A stretch of 64,000 nt of DNA, from contig NZ_JACIDW010000001.1 of assembly GCF_014196505.1 (NCBI RefSeq), positions 248,001 to 312,000 of the forward strand, in the 5' to 3' direction. The notes beneath the pieces were generated by a model, which saw only the letters and a program-made list of their open reading frames with translations, was not told the DNA's origin and did not search any database. Of this stretch, positions 1-8,163 are shown piece by piece (the first letter of the stretch is position 1; each line of letters starts with the position of its first letter). Position numbers and translations under genes: made by a program. This stretch comes from Rhizobium metallidurans. Lineage in GTDB: Bacteria > Pseudomonadota > Alphaproteobacteria > Rhizobiales > Rhizobiaceae.

Positions 1-659
1 AACGCGCCAAGATCGAATGCACGCTCGTTGCCTCGGACTGGGATGGCATGATCCCGGCGCTCAACGCCGGCAAGTTCGATGTCATCATGGACGCACTCTC
101 GATCACCGAGGAGCGCAAGCAAATCATCGACTTCACGGTTCCTTACGCCGCCACGCCGGCTGCTTTCGCCACAGCCAAGGACAGCCCGCTCGCCAATGCC
201 GCCGGCACCGGCGCAATCATCAAGATGACGCCTGGCCAGACCGGCGTGAAGGAAATCGACGCGCTGAAGGAAGCCTTCAAGGGCAAGACGATCGGCATCC
301 AGGCCGCCACCGTCTATGCCAAGTTTGTCTACGACAATTTCGGCGAGATCGCCCAGATTCGCGAGTACAAGACGGGCGCCGATCGCGACCTCGATCTGCA
401 GAACGGCCGTATCGATCTCGGCTTCGATGACGCCGTCTATTTCAACAGCGCCTTCGAGACCGCGGGCGGCGCGCTCGCCTTTACCGGTCCGGAGATCATC
501 GGGCCGATCTGGGGCGAAGGCGAAGGGCTCGGCATCCGCAAGGCCGATACCGACCTGCGCGACAAGTTCAGCGAAGCGATCAAGTCGGCGCTTGCCGATG
601 GCACCGTGAAGAACCTGTCGATGAAGTGGTTCAAGGTCGACGTCAGCCCGCAGCAGTAA
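1..659 (+). CDS. Amino-acid ABC transporter substrate-binding protein (partial, 5' end missing)
   Basis: The reading frame is open from the first bases of the window, so the start codon and signal peptide lie outside it. The visible C-terminal 218 or so residues are of the periplasmic SBP_bac_3 family (histidine/lysine/arginine/ornithine type): DWDGMIPALNAGKFDVI is the classic core of that family, followed by SITEERKQIIDF and the late GRIDLGFDD segment. The protein should bind an amino acid or a derivative in the periplasm and deliver it to the two permeases encoded next. It is the first visible gene of an operon with two permeases, an ATPase, a lyase-like protein and an amine oxidase; 93 bp separate it from the first permease gene. 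The ligand cannot be read from the sequence. Confidence 0.9.
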   Translation, partial: RAKIECTLVASDWDGMIPALNAGKFDVIMDALSITEERKQIIDFTVPYAATPAAFATAKDSPLANAAGTGAIIKMTPGQTGVKEIDALKEAFKGKTIGIQAATVYAKFVYDNFGEIAQIREYKTGADRDLDLQNGRIDLGFDDAVYFNSAFETAGGALAFTGPEIIGPIWGEGEGLGIRKADTDLRDKFSEAIKSALADGTVKNLSMKWFKVDVSPQQ

Positions 660-752
660 GGCCTGAGGCGAACACGGCCCGGTCTCCGGCGCTCGCGCCG
701 GGGACCGCATGTCTGACAACGTCGATCGAGCGACGCACGCGGGGAACGCGCC

Positions 753-1478
753 ATGGCATCATTGTCACTGATTGGATTCGGCTCCGGCGGATGGGGCGCG
801 CTGCTGCTTTTTGCCGCCTTCATCACGCTGTGCGTAACGGCGACAGCGCTCGCGATCGGCGCCGTGATCGGCACGATCGTCGCGGCCGCGAAGCTATCCG
901 GCAATCTGGCGCTCGCCACGCTCGGCAATATCTACACGACCGTCTTTCGCGGCGTGCCCGAGCTTCTGATCATCTACCTGATCTATTTCGGCGGCTCTTC
1001 GGCCGTGACCGCGATCGGCAAGGCCATGGGTTACGAGGGCTTCCTTGGCATGCCGTCCTTCATCGCCGGCGCGCTGGCCGTCGGCATCATCTCCGGCGCC
1101 TATCAGGCGGAAGTCTTTCGTGGCGCCTTCCAGGCGATTTCCAAGGGCGAACTCGAGGCGGCGTCGGCGATCGGCATGCATCGCGCCCTGCGCTTCCGTC
1201 GCATCATCATGCCCCAGGTCTTTCGCTTCGCCATCCCCGGCATTGGCAATGTCTGGCAGCTGAGCCTGAAGGATTCGGCCCTGATCTCCGTGACCGGCCT
1301 TGCCGAACTGATGCGCACCAGCCAGGTGGCGGCGGGCTCGACGCGGCAGTATTTCCTCTTCTTCATCGTCGGCGGCATTCTTTATCTGATCCTGACGAGC
1401 CTGTCCGACCGCGTCTTCAACGGCGCCGAACGACGCGCCAACCGCAGCATGCCGACGGCGGCGATGGGAAAGGCATAA
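753..1478 (+). CDS. Amino-acid ABC transporter permease (HisQ/OccQ type)
   Basis: A 241-residue inner-membrane permease of the polar amino-acid family with about five membrane segments. The cytoplasmic EAA loop that docks on the ATPase is visible as ELEAASAIGMHRALRFRRI near residues 132-150. The family motif FRGVPELLIIYLIYFGG near residue 65 is typical of HisQ/OccQ. The start at 753 is preceded by a GGGGAA stretch. It pairs with the second permease 10 bp downstream to form the heterodimeric channel of the importer. Confidence 0.92.
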   Translation: MASLSLIGFGSGGWGALLLFAAFITLCVTATALAIGAVIGTIVAAAKLSGNLALATLGNIYTTVFRGVPELLIIYLIYFGGSSAVTAIGKAMGYEGFLGMPSFIAGALAVGIISGAYQAEVFRGAFQAISKGELEAASAIGMHRALRFRRIIMPQVFRFAIPGIGNVWQLSLKDSALISVTGLAELMRTSQVAAGSTRQYFLFFIVGGILYLILTSLSDRVFNGAERRANRSMPTAAMGKA

Positions 1479-1488
1479 GGACAAGCCC

Positions 1489-2193
1489 ATGGATATCGCC
1501 TTTCTCACCCAGACCATGCTGACGCTGCTAAAGGCCGTCCCCACCACGCTGGCGCTGTTTTCGGTATCGGTGGTCTCGGGTTGCCTGCTTGCGCTGTTGA
1601 TCGTGTGGATGCGCGTCAGCGGCAACCCGGTCCTCTCCGCCTTTGCCAAGGGCTACATCTTCGTGTTTCGTGGATCGCCCTTGCTGATCCAGATGTTCCT
1701 GGTCTTCTACGGTCTCGGCCAGTTCGGCTTCATCCGCTATTCGTTCCTGTGGCCCTTCCTGCGCGAGCCCTTTATCTGCGCCGTGCTTTCGCTGGCGCTG
1801 TGCACGGCCGGCTATTCGGCCGAGATCTTCCGAGGCGGCATTCGCGCCGTCTCGCCGCGCGAAATCGAAGCGGCGCGCTCAATCGGGATGTCGGGCTTCC
1901 TGCTCGTGCGCCGCATTCTGGCGCCGATCGCGTTCCGTCACGCCTTGCCTGCCTATTCCACCGAAGTCGTGCTGATGATGAAATCGACGGCGCTCGCAAG
2001 CCTCGTCACCGTCTGGGAGGTAACCGGCGTCGCGCAAAGGTTGATCTCGCAGACCTATCGCACGATGGAAGTCTTCCTTTGCGCGGCCATCATCTATCTC
2101 GTTTTGAACTTCATAATCCTGCAGGCCATGGCCCTGCTTGAATACTCGCTTTCGCGACATCGCCGCGCCGCGCCGCCCGCGTTGAAGGCATAA
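1489..2193 (+). CDS. Amino-acid ABC transporter permease (HisM/OccM type)
   Basis: A 234-residue inner-membrane permease, partner of the preceding gene. It carries the FRGSPLLIQMFLVFYG motif near residues 62-77 and the EAA loop REIEAARSIGMSGFLLVRRI near residues 124-143, followed by the usual AYSTEVVLMMKSTALASLVT segment. These features define the HisM/OccM half of polar amino-acid importers. It starts 10 bp after the first permease and is followed by the ATPase gene after 27 bp, so all are probably on one transcript. Confidence 0.92.
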   Translation: MDIAFLTQTMLTLLKAVPTTLALFSVSVVSGCLLALLIVWMRVSGNPVLSAFAKGYIFVFRGSPLLIQMFLVFYGLGQFGFIRYSFLWPFLREPFICAVLSLALCTAGYSAEIFRGGIRAVSPREIEAARSIGMSGFLLVRRILAPIAFRHALPAYSTEVVLMMKSTALASLVTVWEVTGVAQRLISQTYRTMEVFLCAAIIYLVLNFIILQAMALLEYSLSRHRRAAPPALKA

Positions 2194-2220
2194 GAGCAGA
2201 ACCAAACCGATGGAGCATCC

Positions 2221-2997
2221 ATGCCCGGCGTAACCCGACTTTCGGTCCGCAATATCCGCAAGAGCTTCGGCATCCATGAAGTCCTGCGCGGCATCTCGCT
2301 GGATGCACAGGATGGCGATGTCATCTCGCTTCTCGGCGCTTCCGGCTCCGGCAAATCGACCTTTCTGCGCTGTATCAACCTGCTGGAAACCGCGACCGAC
2401 GGCGAGATCTGGGTCGACGGAGAACAGATCAGGATGATCCACAAGGGCGGCAAGAGCCGACCGGCGAGCCAGAAGCAGGTCGACCACATCCGCTCCGAAC
2501 TCGGCATGGTGTTCCAGTCCTTCAATCTCTGGTCTCACATGACGATCCTGCAGAACATCATCGAGGGCCCGGTGCATGTGTTGAAGCGCCCGCGCTCCGA
2601 ATGCATCGCGGAGGCCGAAGCCTTGCTGGAGAAAGTCGGCATCGCCGACAAGCGCCACGCCTATCCGGCTCATCTTTCGGGCGGCCAGCAGCAGCGCGCC
2701 GCGATCGCCCGCGCGCTCGCCATGAAGCCGAAGGTCATGCTGTTCGACGAACCGACGTCGGCGCTCGATCCCGAACTCGTCGGCGAGGTGCTGCGCGTCA
2801 TGCGCGCGCTTGCCGAAGAAGGCATGACCATGCTGGTCGTAACCCACGAAATGAGCTTTGCCCGCAACGTCTCGAACCGGGTCGTCTTCATGCGCGAAGG
2901 CGTTGTCGACAGCAGCGGCACGCCCGACGAAATGTTCGGCGGTGGCGGCTCACCGGCGTTCCGCCAGTTCATCGGTCACTTCGGAACCGGGCAATGA
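2221..2997 (+). CDS. Amino-acid ABC transporter ATP-binding protein (HisP/OccP type)
   Basis: A 258-residue cytoplasmic ATPase that energises the importer. Walker A is GASGSGKST near residues 39-47, the Q-loop MVFQSFNLW near residues 96-104, the signature LSGGQQQR near residues 151-158, Walker [15 protein letters not shown] near residues 171-184 and the switch histidine is in VVTHEMS. The 12-residue [12 protein letters not shown] insert between Walker A and the Q-loop is typical of the histidine/octopine subfamily. Its stop overlaps the start of the next gene (ATGA), which suggests translational coupling to the lyase-like protein. Confidence 0.94.
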   Translation: MPGVTRLSVRNIRKSFGIHEVLRGISLDAQDGDVISLLGASGSGKSTFLRCINLLETATDGEIWVDGEQIRMIHKGGKSRPASQKQVDHIRSELGMVFQSFNLWSHMTILQNIIEGPVHVLKRPRSECIAEAEALLEKVGIADKRHAYPAHLSGGQQQRAAIARALAMKPKVMLFDEPTSALDPELVGEVLRVMRALAEEGMTMLVVTHEMSFARNVSNRVVFMREGVVDSSGTPDEMFGGGGSPAFRQFIGHFGTGQ

Positions 2998-4484
2998 CAA
3001 TCGTCCTCGATAACGTCCTTGGCTGGCGGGATGTCGTCCGCATCGCCGGGGGAGACACGCTGGCGCTCTCGCAGGCCGCCTGGCAGCGCGTGGAAAACGC
3101 CAGCCGCATCGTCGAGCGGATCGTCGAGACCGGTGTCCGGGCGTATGGCGTCAACACCGGCGTCGGCGCGCTTTCCGATACGGTGGTCGATCGCCAGTCG
3201 CAAAGCCGTTTGTCCCGCAACATCGTCCTCAGCCATGCCTGCGGGGTCGGAGACAGGCTGGCGCCACGCGAGGTGCGTGCCATCATCGCCACACAGATCG
3301 CCAATTTCGGCCACGGTCACTCCGGCGTGCGGCCCGATATTCTTCGCTATCTCCTGGCGTTCCTGGAACGCGACTGCATTCCCGATGTGCCCTCCAAGGG
3401 CTCGGCCGGCTATCTCACGCACAACGCCCATACGGCGCTCGTGCTGCTTGGCGAGGGGAGCGCGCGCCTTGCCGGGAAATCCATGTCCGGCCGCGACGCG
3501 CTTGCAGCGCTCGATCTCGCGCCACTGGTGCTCGGCGCCAAGGAAGGATTGAGCCTCGTCAACGGCACCGCCTGCGCGACCGGCCTTTCCAGCGTGGCGC
3601 TGGCCCGGGCGGAGCGATTGCTCGATTGGGCCGACGCCATCGCCGCCCTCACGCTTGAGGCCGTCGGCGGCCAGATGGCGGCCTTCGACGCTGAGGTCCT
3701 GGCGCTGCGACATTCGAAGGGTATCCAGGACGTGGGCGCGCGGCTACGTCGCTATCTCGCGGGCAGCGACCTGATCGAGGCCGCACGTGGCAAGCGCACG
3801 CAGGATGCGCTGAGCCTGAGATCGGTCCCGCATGCGCATGGGGCCGCGCGTGATGTATTCGACACGGCTTGTGCCGTGGTCGACCGCGAACTCGCTTCCG
3901 TCACCGACAACCCCGCGGTATCCGGCACACCCGATGCGCCTATCGTCTCATCGGAAGCGCATGCCGTTGCGCCAGCGCTCGGCCAGGCGGCCGACAGCCT
4001 TGGCATCGCGCTTGCGCAGATCGCCGCCATGAGCGAGCGCCGCATGGACCGTCTCGTCAATCCGCTTGTCAGCGGCCTGCCGGCGTTTCTGGCAAGCGAT
4101 GCCGGAAGCAATTCCGGCTTCATGATCGCCCAGTACACGGCCGCCGCCTTGAGCAACGAAAACCGGCGGCTTGCCGCCCCGGCGTCGCTGGATGGCGGAC
4201 TGACATCGGCCTTGCAGGAAGATTTCCTGGCCCATCCGACGGCGGCCGCAAACAAGCTTCTCTCGATCATCGACAACGCCGAATACATACTTGCCATCGA
4301 ATTGATGGCGGCGGCCCAGGCGCACGATTTTCTGTCGTCAACGGCGCGACGCGCGGTCGGCACCGACAGGCTCCACGTCGCCGTTCGGAGCGTCGTCCCC
4401 CACTACGCCGACGACAGACCGCTATCGCTCGATATGGAACACGCGCGGGCACTGATCAGGCACACGCCGCCTCCCATCGCCTGA
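2994..4484 (+). CDS. HAL/PAL-family protein lacking the canonical MIO Ala-Ser-Gly
   Basis: The 496-residue product aligns along its length with histidine/phenylalanine ammonia-lyases: NTGVGALSD near residue 49, [49 protein letters not shown] and SALQEDFL are all recognisable. The active-site loop is not canonical. Where HutH has GSVGASGDLAPLAH, this protein has [11 protein letters not shown] (residues 136-146), about three residues shorter and without the Ala-Ser-Gly that cyclises to the electrophilic MIO. The usual GNFHG motif is also replaced ([10 protein letters not shown]). It therefore probably does not run the standard deamination. The ATG at 2994 overlaps the stop of the ATPase gene; the same frame is open upstream to 2601 but that part lies inside the ATPase gene. 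Context points to catabolism of an imported amino acid or derivative. The family is clear, the reaction unknown. Confidence 0.8.
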   Translation: MTIVLDNVLGWRDVVRIAGGDTLALSQAAWQRVENASRIVERIVETGVRAYGVNTGVGALSDTVVDRQSQSRLSRNIVLSHACGVGDRLAPREVRAIIATQIANFGHGHSGVRPDILRYLLAFLERDCIPDVPSKGSAGYLTHNAHTALVLLGEGSARLAGKSMSGRDALAALDLAPLVLGAKEGLSLVNGTACATGLSSVALARAERLLDWADAIAALTLEAVGGQMAAFDAEVLALRHSKGIQDVGARLRRYLAGSDLIEAARGKRTQDALSLRSVPHAHGAARDVFDTACAVVDRELASVTDNPAVSGTPDAPIVSSEAHAVAPALGQAADSLGIALAQIAAMSERRMDRLVNPLVSGLPAFLASDAGSNSGFMIAQYTAAALSNENRRLAAPASLDGGLTSALQEDFLAHPTAAANKLLSIIDNAEYILAIELMAAAQAHDFLSSTARRAVGTDRLHVAVRSVVPHYADDRPLSLDMEHARALIRHTPPPIA

Positions 4485-4494
4485 AGGAAAAGCC

Positions 4495-5652
4495 ATGACT
4501 GCTCAATATGACGTCGCCGTTGTCGGCCTTGGAGCGATGGGGAGCGCCGCCTTGGCTTTCCTCGCCGCCCGGGGAGTGAAGGTGATAGGCATCGATGCCT
4601 ATCATCCCGCCCATACCCTTGGCTCGTCGCATGGTGACAGCCGATTGATCCGGCTCGGCTACTTCGAAGACCCCTCCTATGTGCCGCTGCTGCAGCGCGC
4701 CTACCGGAACTGGCGCGCGCTCGAAGCCAGGCTGCGGGCGGACGTGCTCGAGATAACGGGCGTCTTGCAGATCGGAGCTCCCGACAGCAAGATCGTCAGC
4801 GGAACACGGGCGTCCTGCGCCATGCATGGCCTGGCGCACGAGGTGCTCGATCGCGACGAGACGGCCCGCCGCTTTCCCGTGTTCCAGCTCGACCGGGACG
4901 ATATCGCCGTACTCGACCCGCAAGGCGGCTATCTGCGGCCGGAAACGGCGGTTTTGGGCTATCTGAAGCTCGCGGCCGAAGATGGCGCCGTGCTCCATTT
5001 CGGCGAACGCGTCACGGCGATCGAACACGACGACGCAGGCGTCACCATCCGTTCCGCCGGGGGAACGTACCGCTCTCGCAAGGTGATCGTCGCCACGGGT
5101 TCATGGATTGCCGAACTCCTGCCGGAATTGCGGGGCCATGCCGTTCCCATCCGTCAGGTCGTCGCCTGGTACCAGCCAAAGGACGGCTTCGTGACGCAAC
5201 CCGGCCGCATGCCGTGCTTCCTGCGCGACGAGGGTGACGAGGGCTCCTATTTCGGCTTCCCGGCCATCGGTGTCGACGGCGTCAAGGTCGGCCGACATGC
5301 GCATTTCCGCGAGCCGATCGACCCCAACCAGCCGAACCCGCCGGTCAACGATAAAGACACCGCATTGCTGGACGGCTTTATCGGCAAGCGCCTGCCGGCC
5401 GCGGCCGGCGTGCGGGCCAATGCCACGACATGCCGCTACACGATGCTTCCCAGCGAGGACTTCCTGCTCGACATCGCCCCATCGAGCGCCAACGTCGTCA
5501 TCGCCTCGCCCTGCTCGGGACACGGCTTCAAGTTTACCAGCGTGGTCGGGGAAATCCTCGCCGATCTCGCCCTTGATGGCGGGAGCGAGCTTCCGATCGG
5601 CGCTTTTTCCTTCGATGCGATGCGGCGGTATCTGGATAGAAGAGCGGGCTAG
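4495..5652 (+). CDS. FAD-dependent amine oxidase, N-methyltryptophan/sarcosine oxidase type
   Basis: A 385-residue soluble flavoprotein of the DAO/MSOX family. The N-terminal dinucleotide fold is VVGLGAMGSAA (near residues 9-19), followed by GSSHGDSRLIRLGYFEDPSY, which is diagnostic of monomeric sarcosine and N-methyltryptophan oxidases. Cys313 in TTCRYTMLPSEDF matches the cysteine that binds FAD covalently, and CSGHGFKF closes the protein. It should oxidise a secondary or N-methylated amino acid with oxygen, giving hydrogen peroxide and an imine that hydrolyses. It lies 10 bp behind the HAL-like gene, so the operon probably degrades an imported N-substituted amino acid; the substrate is an inference. 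Its stop codon overlaps by 3 bp that of the convergent ykgJ-like gene. Confidence 0.88.
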   Translation: MTAQYDVAVVGLGAMGSAALAFLAARGVKVIGIDAYHPAHTLGSSHGDSRLIRLGYFEDPSYVPLLQRAYRNWRALEARLRADVLEITGVLQIGAPDSKIVSGTRASCAMHGLAHEVLDRDETARRFPVFQLDRDDIAVLDPQGGYLRPETAVLGYLKLAAEDGAVLHFGERVTAIEHDDAGVTIRSAGGTYRSRKVIVATGSWIAELLPELRGHAVPIRQVVAWYQPKDGFVTQPGRMPCFLRDEGDEGSYFGFPAIGVDGVKVGRHAHFREPIDPNQPNPPVNDKDTALLDGFIGKRLPAAAGVRANATTCRYTMLPSEDFLLDIAPSSANVVIASPCSGHGFKFTSVVGEILADLALDGGSELPIGAFSFDAMRRYLDRRAG

Positions 5653-5945
5653 ACGAAACCATAGGCGGCGCGCGCCTCGAGGCATTCGCCGTCACCGGGA
5701 AGGCAGTCGCGGCACACTTGCGGCCTGATCTCGTAGACCAGGCAGGAGGTGCCGGAACCGACCGTGCCGTCCAGAGCCGAGCAGCGGTTGTCATGGCAGC
5801 GCATGCCCGCCTGGTCATCCGCGACGTAGCGAGCGGGCAGGCGGTCGAGCTCGGCATCCGTTTCGGTCGAGAACCTTGGCCAACTCGATGAGTACGAACA
5901 GCAGGCGCCGCAGGTCTGGCAATCGAAATCAGCTGGAATGGTCAT
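5649..5945 (-). CDS. YkgJ-family cysteine-cluster protein
   Basis: A 98-residue protein with eight cysteines in the arrangement CQTCGACC near the N-terminus, then MRCHDNRC, SCLVYEIRPQVCRDC and GEC. This is the CxxCxxCC pattern of the YkgJ/UPF0153 family, thought to bind zinc or an iron-sulfur cluster; its function is not established. I chose the ATG at 5945 because the protein then begins a few residues before the first cysteine cluster, as in homologues; the frame stays open upstream to 6071. The gene converges on the amine oxidase gene, the two stop codons sharing three bases. Confidence 0.82.
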   Translation of the reverse strand: MTIPADFDCQTCGACCSYSSSWPRFSTETDAELDRLPARYVADDQAGMRCHDNRCSALDGTVGSGTSCLVYEIRPQVCRDCLPGDGECLEARAAYGFV

Positions 5946-6099
5946 CGTCGCTTTCTTTTCCAGAGGACACACCGCGCAAGATGCAACGGGACTTTGTCGA
6001 TTTTGGCGCCACGGCGCTTGGAGAGACGCCAAATCGGGCCTCGCACCGGCAAAAATCCGAATTTCATACAAATGAAGCGGCTTCGACGCATGCTTCTAG

Positions 6100-6126
6100 T
6101 TGATGGACGCGCCGCAGCACTATAGG
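6100..6126 (+). promoter_or_regulatory. Candidate housekeeping promoter for the cold-shock gene
   Basis: TTGATG (6100-6105) and TATAGG (6121-6126) are 15 bp apart, slightly short of the usual 16-18 bp. They lie about 45 bp before the cold-shock gene start. The rest of the 224-bp gap between ykgJ and this gene shows no other clear signal. Confidence 0.35.
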
Positions 6127-6169
6127 TTCGCGTCGCCATTGCAAGCAAAACACTTAAAAGGGAATATCC

Positions 6170-6373
6170 ATGCCTGAGGGTACTGTTAAATTCTTCAACG
6201 AGGACAAGGGCTTCGGTTTCATCACGCCAGAAAACGGCGGAACCGACGTTTTCGTTCATATCACCGCGCTCCCGCGCGGCGCCTCGCTCCGCGAAGGTGA
6301 CAAGGTCAGCTTCGAACTCGGCCAGGATCGCAAGACCGGCAAGTCGAAGGCTGAGAACGTCTCTGTCCTCTGA
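6170..6373 (+). CDS. Cold-shock domain protein (CspA family)
   Basis: A 67-residue single-domain OB-fold protein. The RNP1 motif is KGFGFITP (residues 14-21) and RNP2 is DVFVHI (residues 28-33), both needed for binding single-stranded nucleic acid. Its length and composition match rhizobial CspA paralogues, which act as RNA chaperones at low temperature or in stationary phase. AAAAGGGAA lies just before the ATG as a ribosome-binding site. A hairpin 17 bp after the stop may end the transcript. Confidence 0.95.
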   Translation: MPEGTVKFFNEDKGFGFITPENGGTDVFVHITALPRGASLREGDKVSFELGQDRKTGKSKAENVSVL

Positions 6374-6389
6374 TTGGGCGTTTAAAGCG

Positions 6390-6419
6390 TCTAGCCTGTT
6401 GCTTGAGCGGCAGGCTAGA
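6390..6419 (+). terminator. Hairpin after the cold-shock gene
   Basis: A 9-bp perfect inverted repeat (TCTAGCCTG / CAGGCTAGA) with a 12-nt loop lies 17 bp after the stop of the cold-shock gene. No long T-run follows, so it may act as a 3' stabiliser or a weak terminator. Confidence 0.5.
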
Positions 6420-6469
6420 TGGACTTTCGAAATTTGGTGCGGCTGGAACCAGCGACTGCTCAACCAATG

Positions 6470-6565
6470 CTAATAATAGGCTGAGGTGAGATAGAAAGCC
6501 ACAATCCAGGCGAGTATTGTCAGTATACCAAGCACCATTATTAAAAGACGCAACTGCTGCTCCAC
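6470..6565 (-). CDS. Possible 31-residue single-pass membrane protein
   Basis: On the minus strand a GTG at 6565 opens a 31-codon frame ending at 6470. The start MEQQLRLLIMVLGILTILAW is polar then strongly hydrophobic and continues to IVAFYLTSAYY, giving one membrane span of about 20 residues with a short cytoplasmic N-terminus. There is no clear Shine-Dalgarno before the GTG, which is the main weakness. It is the only coding candidate I see in the 483-bp interval 6374-6856; the rest of that interval holds two hairpins. It could be a chance hydrophobic frame. Confidence 0.3.
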   Translation of the reverse strand: MEQQLRLLIMVLGILTILAWIVAFYLTSAYY

Positions 6566-6765
6566 GTCATTTCATGCCATTTTGGCAAGCTATACGCAGC
6601 AGACGGCGATCTAGTTTTATTGCTGTTAGGTTTTTGTTAGCGCTACCGGTTCCGTGACCATCGGCAAGGGGTGAGCGCAACAGCCAAGATAGCACCAGGC
6701 CGGGAACGGGCCTTGGAGTTCGCACAAATCGCATCGACGAACGGCTTCGCCAACGCGGGGGCGCG

Positions 6766-6796
6766 AGCCGTCCCGCTGCCTGTCGGCGGGACGGCT
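6766..6796 (-). terminator. Hairpin downstream of the OmpA-like gene
   Basis: An 11-bp perfect inverted repeat (AGCCGTCCCGC / GCGGGACGGCT) with a 9-nt loop lies about 60 bp past the stop of the minus-strand OmpA-like gene. There is no T-run; it is terminator-like or a 3' end protector. Confidence 0.45.
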
Positions 6797-6856
6797 TGAA
6801 CATGGCCATGGGCTAACGAGCGAAAGACGGAACGTCCCCTGCCCTGCCCGGCTCGC

Positions 6857-7438
6857 TCAGGACTTCTTCTTGAAGACCCCAAGATTGATGAGCTGTACGC
6901 GCCGGTTGTTCGAACCCGTGCTATCTGTCCCTGGGATCGGCATGTATTCGCCGACGCCGACCGCGTAAAGCCGCTGCGGATCGACCGCGAAGGTGGTGGA
7001 CAGGGCCTCCTTGATGGCGGCCGCCCTCTTTTCGCTGAGGTCGAGATTGTACTTGTCATCGCCGGTCGAGCTTGCGTGCCCGACGACAAGGAACTTGTAG
7101 TCCCAGAGGTTCGGATGGTGCAGCGCATCGGCGAGCAGCCCGAGCGTGCGGTAGGAGCTCGGCAGGATCGCGACGGAATCGTTCTCGAAATTGATCTCGA
7201 CGACCATCTGCGGCAGCTTGGCGATCCGTTTCCAGTTCGGCAGCGCCGACATCGGCTTGTCGCCACCGGTGATCGCCTCCTGCCGCAGGATTTCAAGATC
7301 GATAGCCGGGGCGGCGGATGTCAGCTTGCCGAGCCCGTTGATGATGCGCTCCTGCGACACCTCCTGCGCCGACGCAAGGGCGGGAGAAAGGATTGCCGCC
7401 GCGGCGAAAATGACTGCTCTCGAAAGAACCCGCTTCAT
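6857..7438 (-). CDS. OmpA-family peptidoglycan-binding envelope protein
   Basis: A 193-residue exported protein. Residues 1-24 form a Sec signal peptide (MKRVLSRAV, hydrophobic stretch, ALASA). The C-terminal half is an OmpA_C domain: INFENDSVAILPSSYRTL starts it, NLDLSEKRAAAIKEAL is the family's helix motif, and NNRRVQLIN closes it. Such domains bind diaminopimelate in peptidoglycan and anchor the envelope. The start at 7438 follows GGAGATGAAACG, a good ribosome-binding site, and removes 18 upstream codons that overlap the neighbouring gene. The start is only 4 bp from the stop of the Cys-rich repeat gene, so the two form an operon that shares the TACG-box promoter region further upstream. 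Confidence 0.88.
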   Translation of the reverse strand: MKRVLSRAVIFAAAAILSPALASAQEVSQERIINGLGKLTSAAPAIDLEILRQEAITGGDKPMSALPNWKRIAKLPQMVVEINFENDSVAILPSSYRTLGLLADALHHPNLWDYKFLVVGHASSTGDDKYNLDLSEKRAAAIKEALSTTFAVDPQRLYAVGVGEYMPIPGTDSTGSNNRRVQLINLGVFKKKS

Positions 7439-7442
7439 CGTT

Positions 7443-7871
7443 TCATCTCCAGCCCGCGTTGGTGATCGCCTGATTGCATTCGTCGCTGACACGCGGTTGC
7501 TTCTTGATCAGGCAGGCGAGCACGAACCCGTCGCCCTTGATGCCGGAGCAACTCTTCGACATGTCGCGCTGGCAGACACGCTCATAGGCCGTCTGCGCCT
7601 GCTCGCGCTGGGTGATCGATTGGAAAACGGTGCTCAGCGAAGCCTTGCAGCTCGGCGAGACCTGCGCCGCGTTCTGCTGCAGGCAGTCGGCAATGCGTCC
7701 ATTCCCAAGGTTCAGCCCCTTGCACAGCTTCTGGATGTCGGCGCCGCAATCGCTTGCGAGTTTCGTCACCGCATCCGCGTAGCTCATCGTCTGCGCGGAT
7801 GTCTCCCCGGCAAGACCCATGGAGACACACGCAACGACCGTTATCAAAATCCCTCGTCTTATCTTTTTCAT
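7443..7871 (-). CDS. Exported cysteine-rich repeat protein
   Basis: A 142-residue exported protein with an N-terminal signal peptide (MKKIRRGILITVVACVSM, cleavage near TSAQ). The mature part has two cysteine-rich repeats of the GLG1/Cys-rich FGFR type: CGADIQKLCKG, ADCLQQN, SPSCKASL, then CQRDMSKSCSG, LACLIKK, SDECNQAI. The spacing C-x7-C-x12-15-C-x11-C suggests disulfide-bonded helical hairpins in the periplasm. Function is unknown. It is the first gene of an operon with the OmpA-like protein, and a TACG-N6-TACG box lies 65 bp upstream. A larger three-repeat protein of the same family is at 39454-40266. Confidence 0.78.
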   Translation of the reverse strand: MKKIRRGILITVVACVSMGLAGETSAQTMSYADAVTKLASDCGADIQKLCKGLNLGNGRIADCLQQNAAQVSPSCKASLSTVFQSITQREQAQTAYERVCQRDMSKSCSGIKGDGFVLACLIKKQPRVSDECNQAITNAGWR

Positions 7872-7935
7872 CCTGTCCGTCCCCGGCTGGTTAGATCGAC
7901 GGGCGGGACGATCGCATGATGTCGCGCGAATGGAG

Positions 7936-7949
7936 CGTATATTACCGTA
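7936..7949 (-). promoter_or_regulatory. TACG-N6-TACG direct repeat (box 1)
   Basis: Minus strand reads TACG-GTAATA-TACG. It lies 65 bp before the start of the Cys-rich repeat gene at 7871, in a divergent intergenic region that holds a second copy at 8064. The ten bases GGTAATATAC recur in the tandem repeat at 31231. Confidence 0.6.
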
Positions 7950-8063
7950 ACGCACATTCGTTTCGTCGGCCGGCAAGCGGAGGCGGCACGCCGCTGGAAA
8001 CGGGGCGGATAGATCGCCGCGGCCGGTGTTTTCGGTGTTTTCCGGGGCGATCCGGGCCAAAGC

Positions 8064-8077
8064 CGTAACATACCGTA
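8064..8077 (+). promoter_or_regulatory. TACG-N6-TACG direct repeat (box 2)
   Basis: Plus strand reads CGTA-ACATAC-CGTA, the reverse complement of the motif. It lies 87 bp before the gene at 8164. TATCAT/CATACT (8097-8105) follows 29-32 bp downstream centre to centre and could be the -10 element. Confidence 0.6.
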
Positions 8078-8163
8078 TCTTACAGCCACCCCCGCGTATC
8101 ATACTGCCTTCGCTTCTCCATAGGCCCTATCATCCGTTGAGGATGAACTTGGAGGACGTAGAG

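Noticed and set aside
2601..2993. N-terminal extension of the HAL-like protein
   Set aside because: The frame lies inside the ATPase gene in another frame and reads as Arg-rich nonsense; the ATG at 2994 starts a sensible protein.
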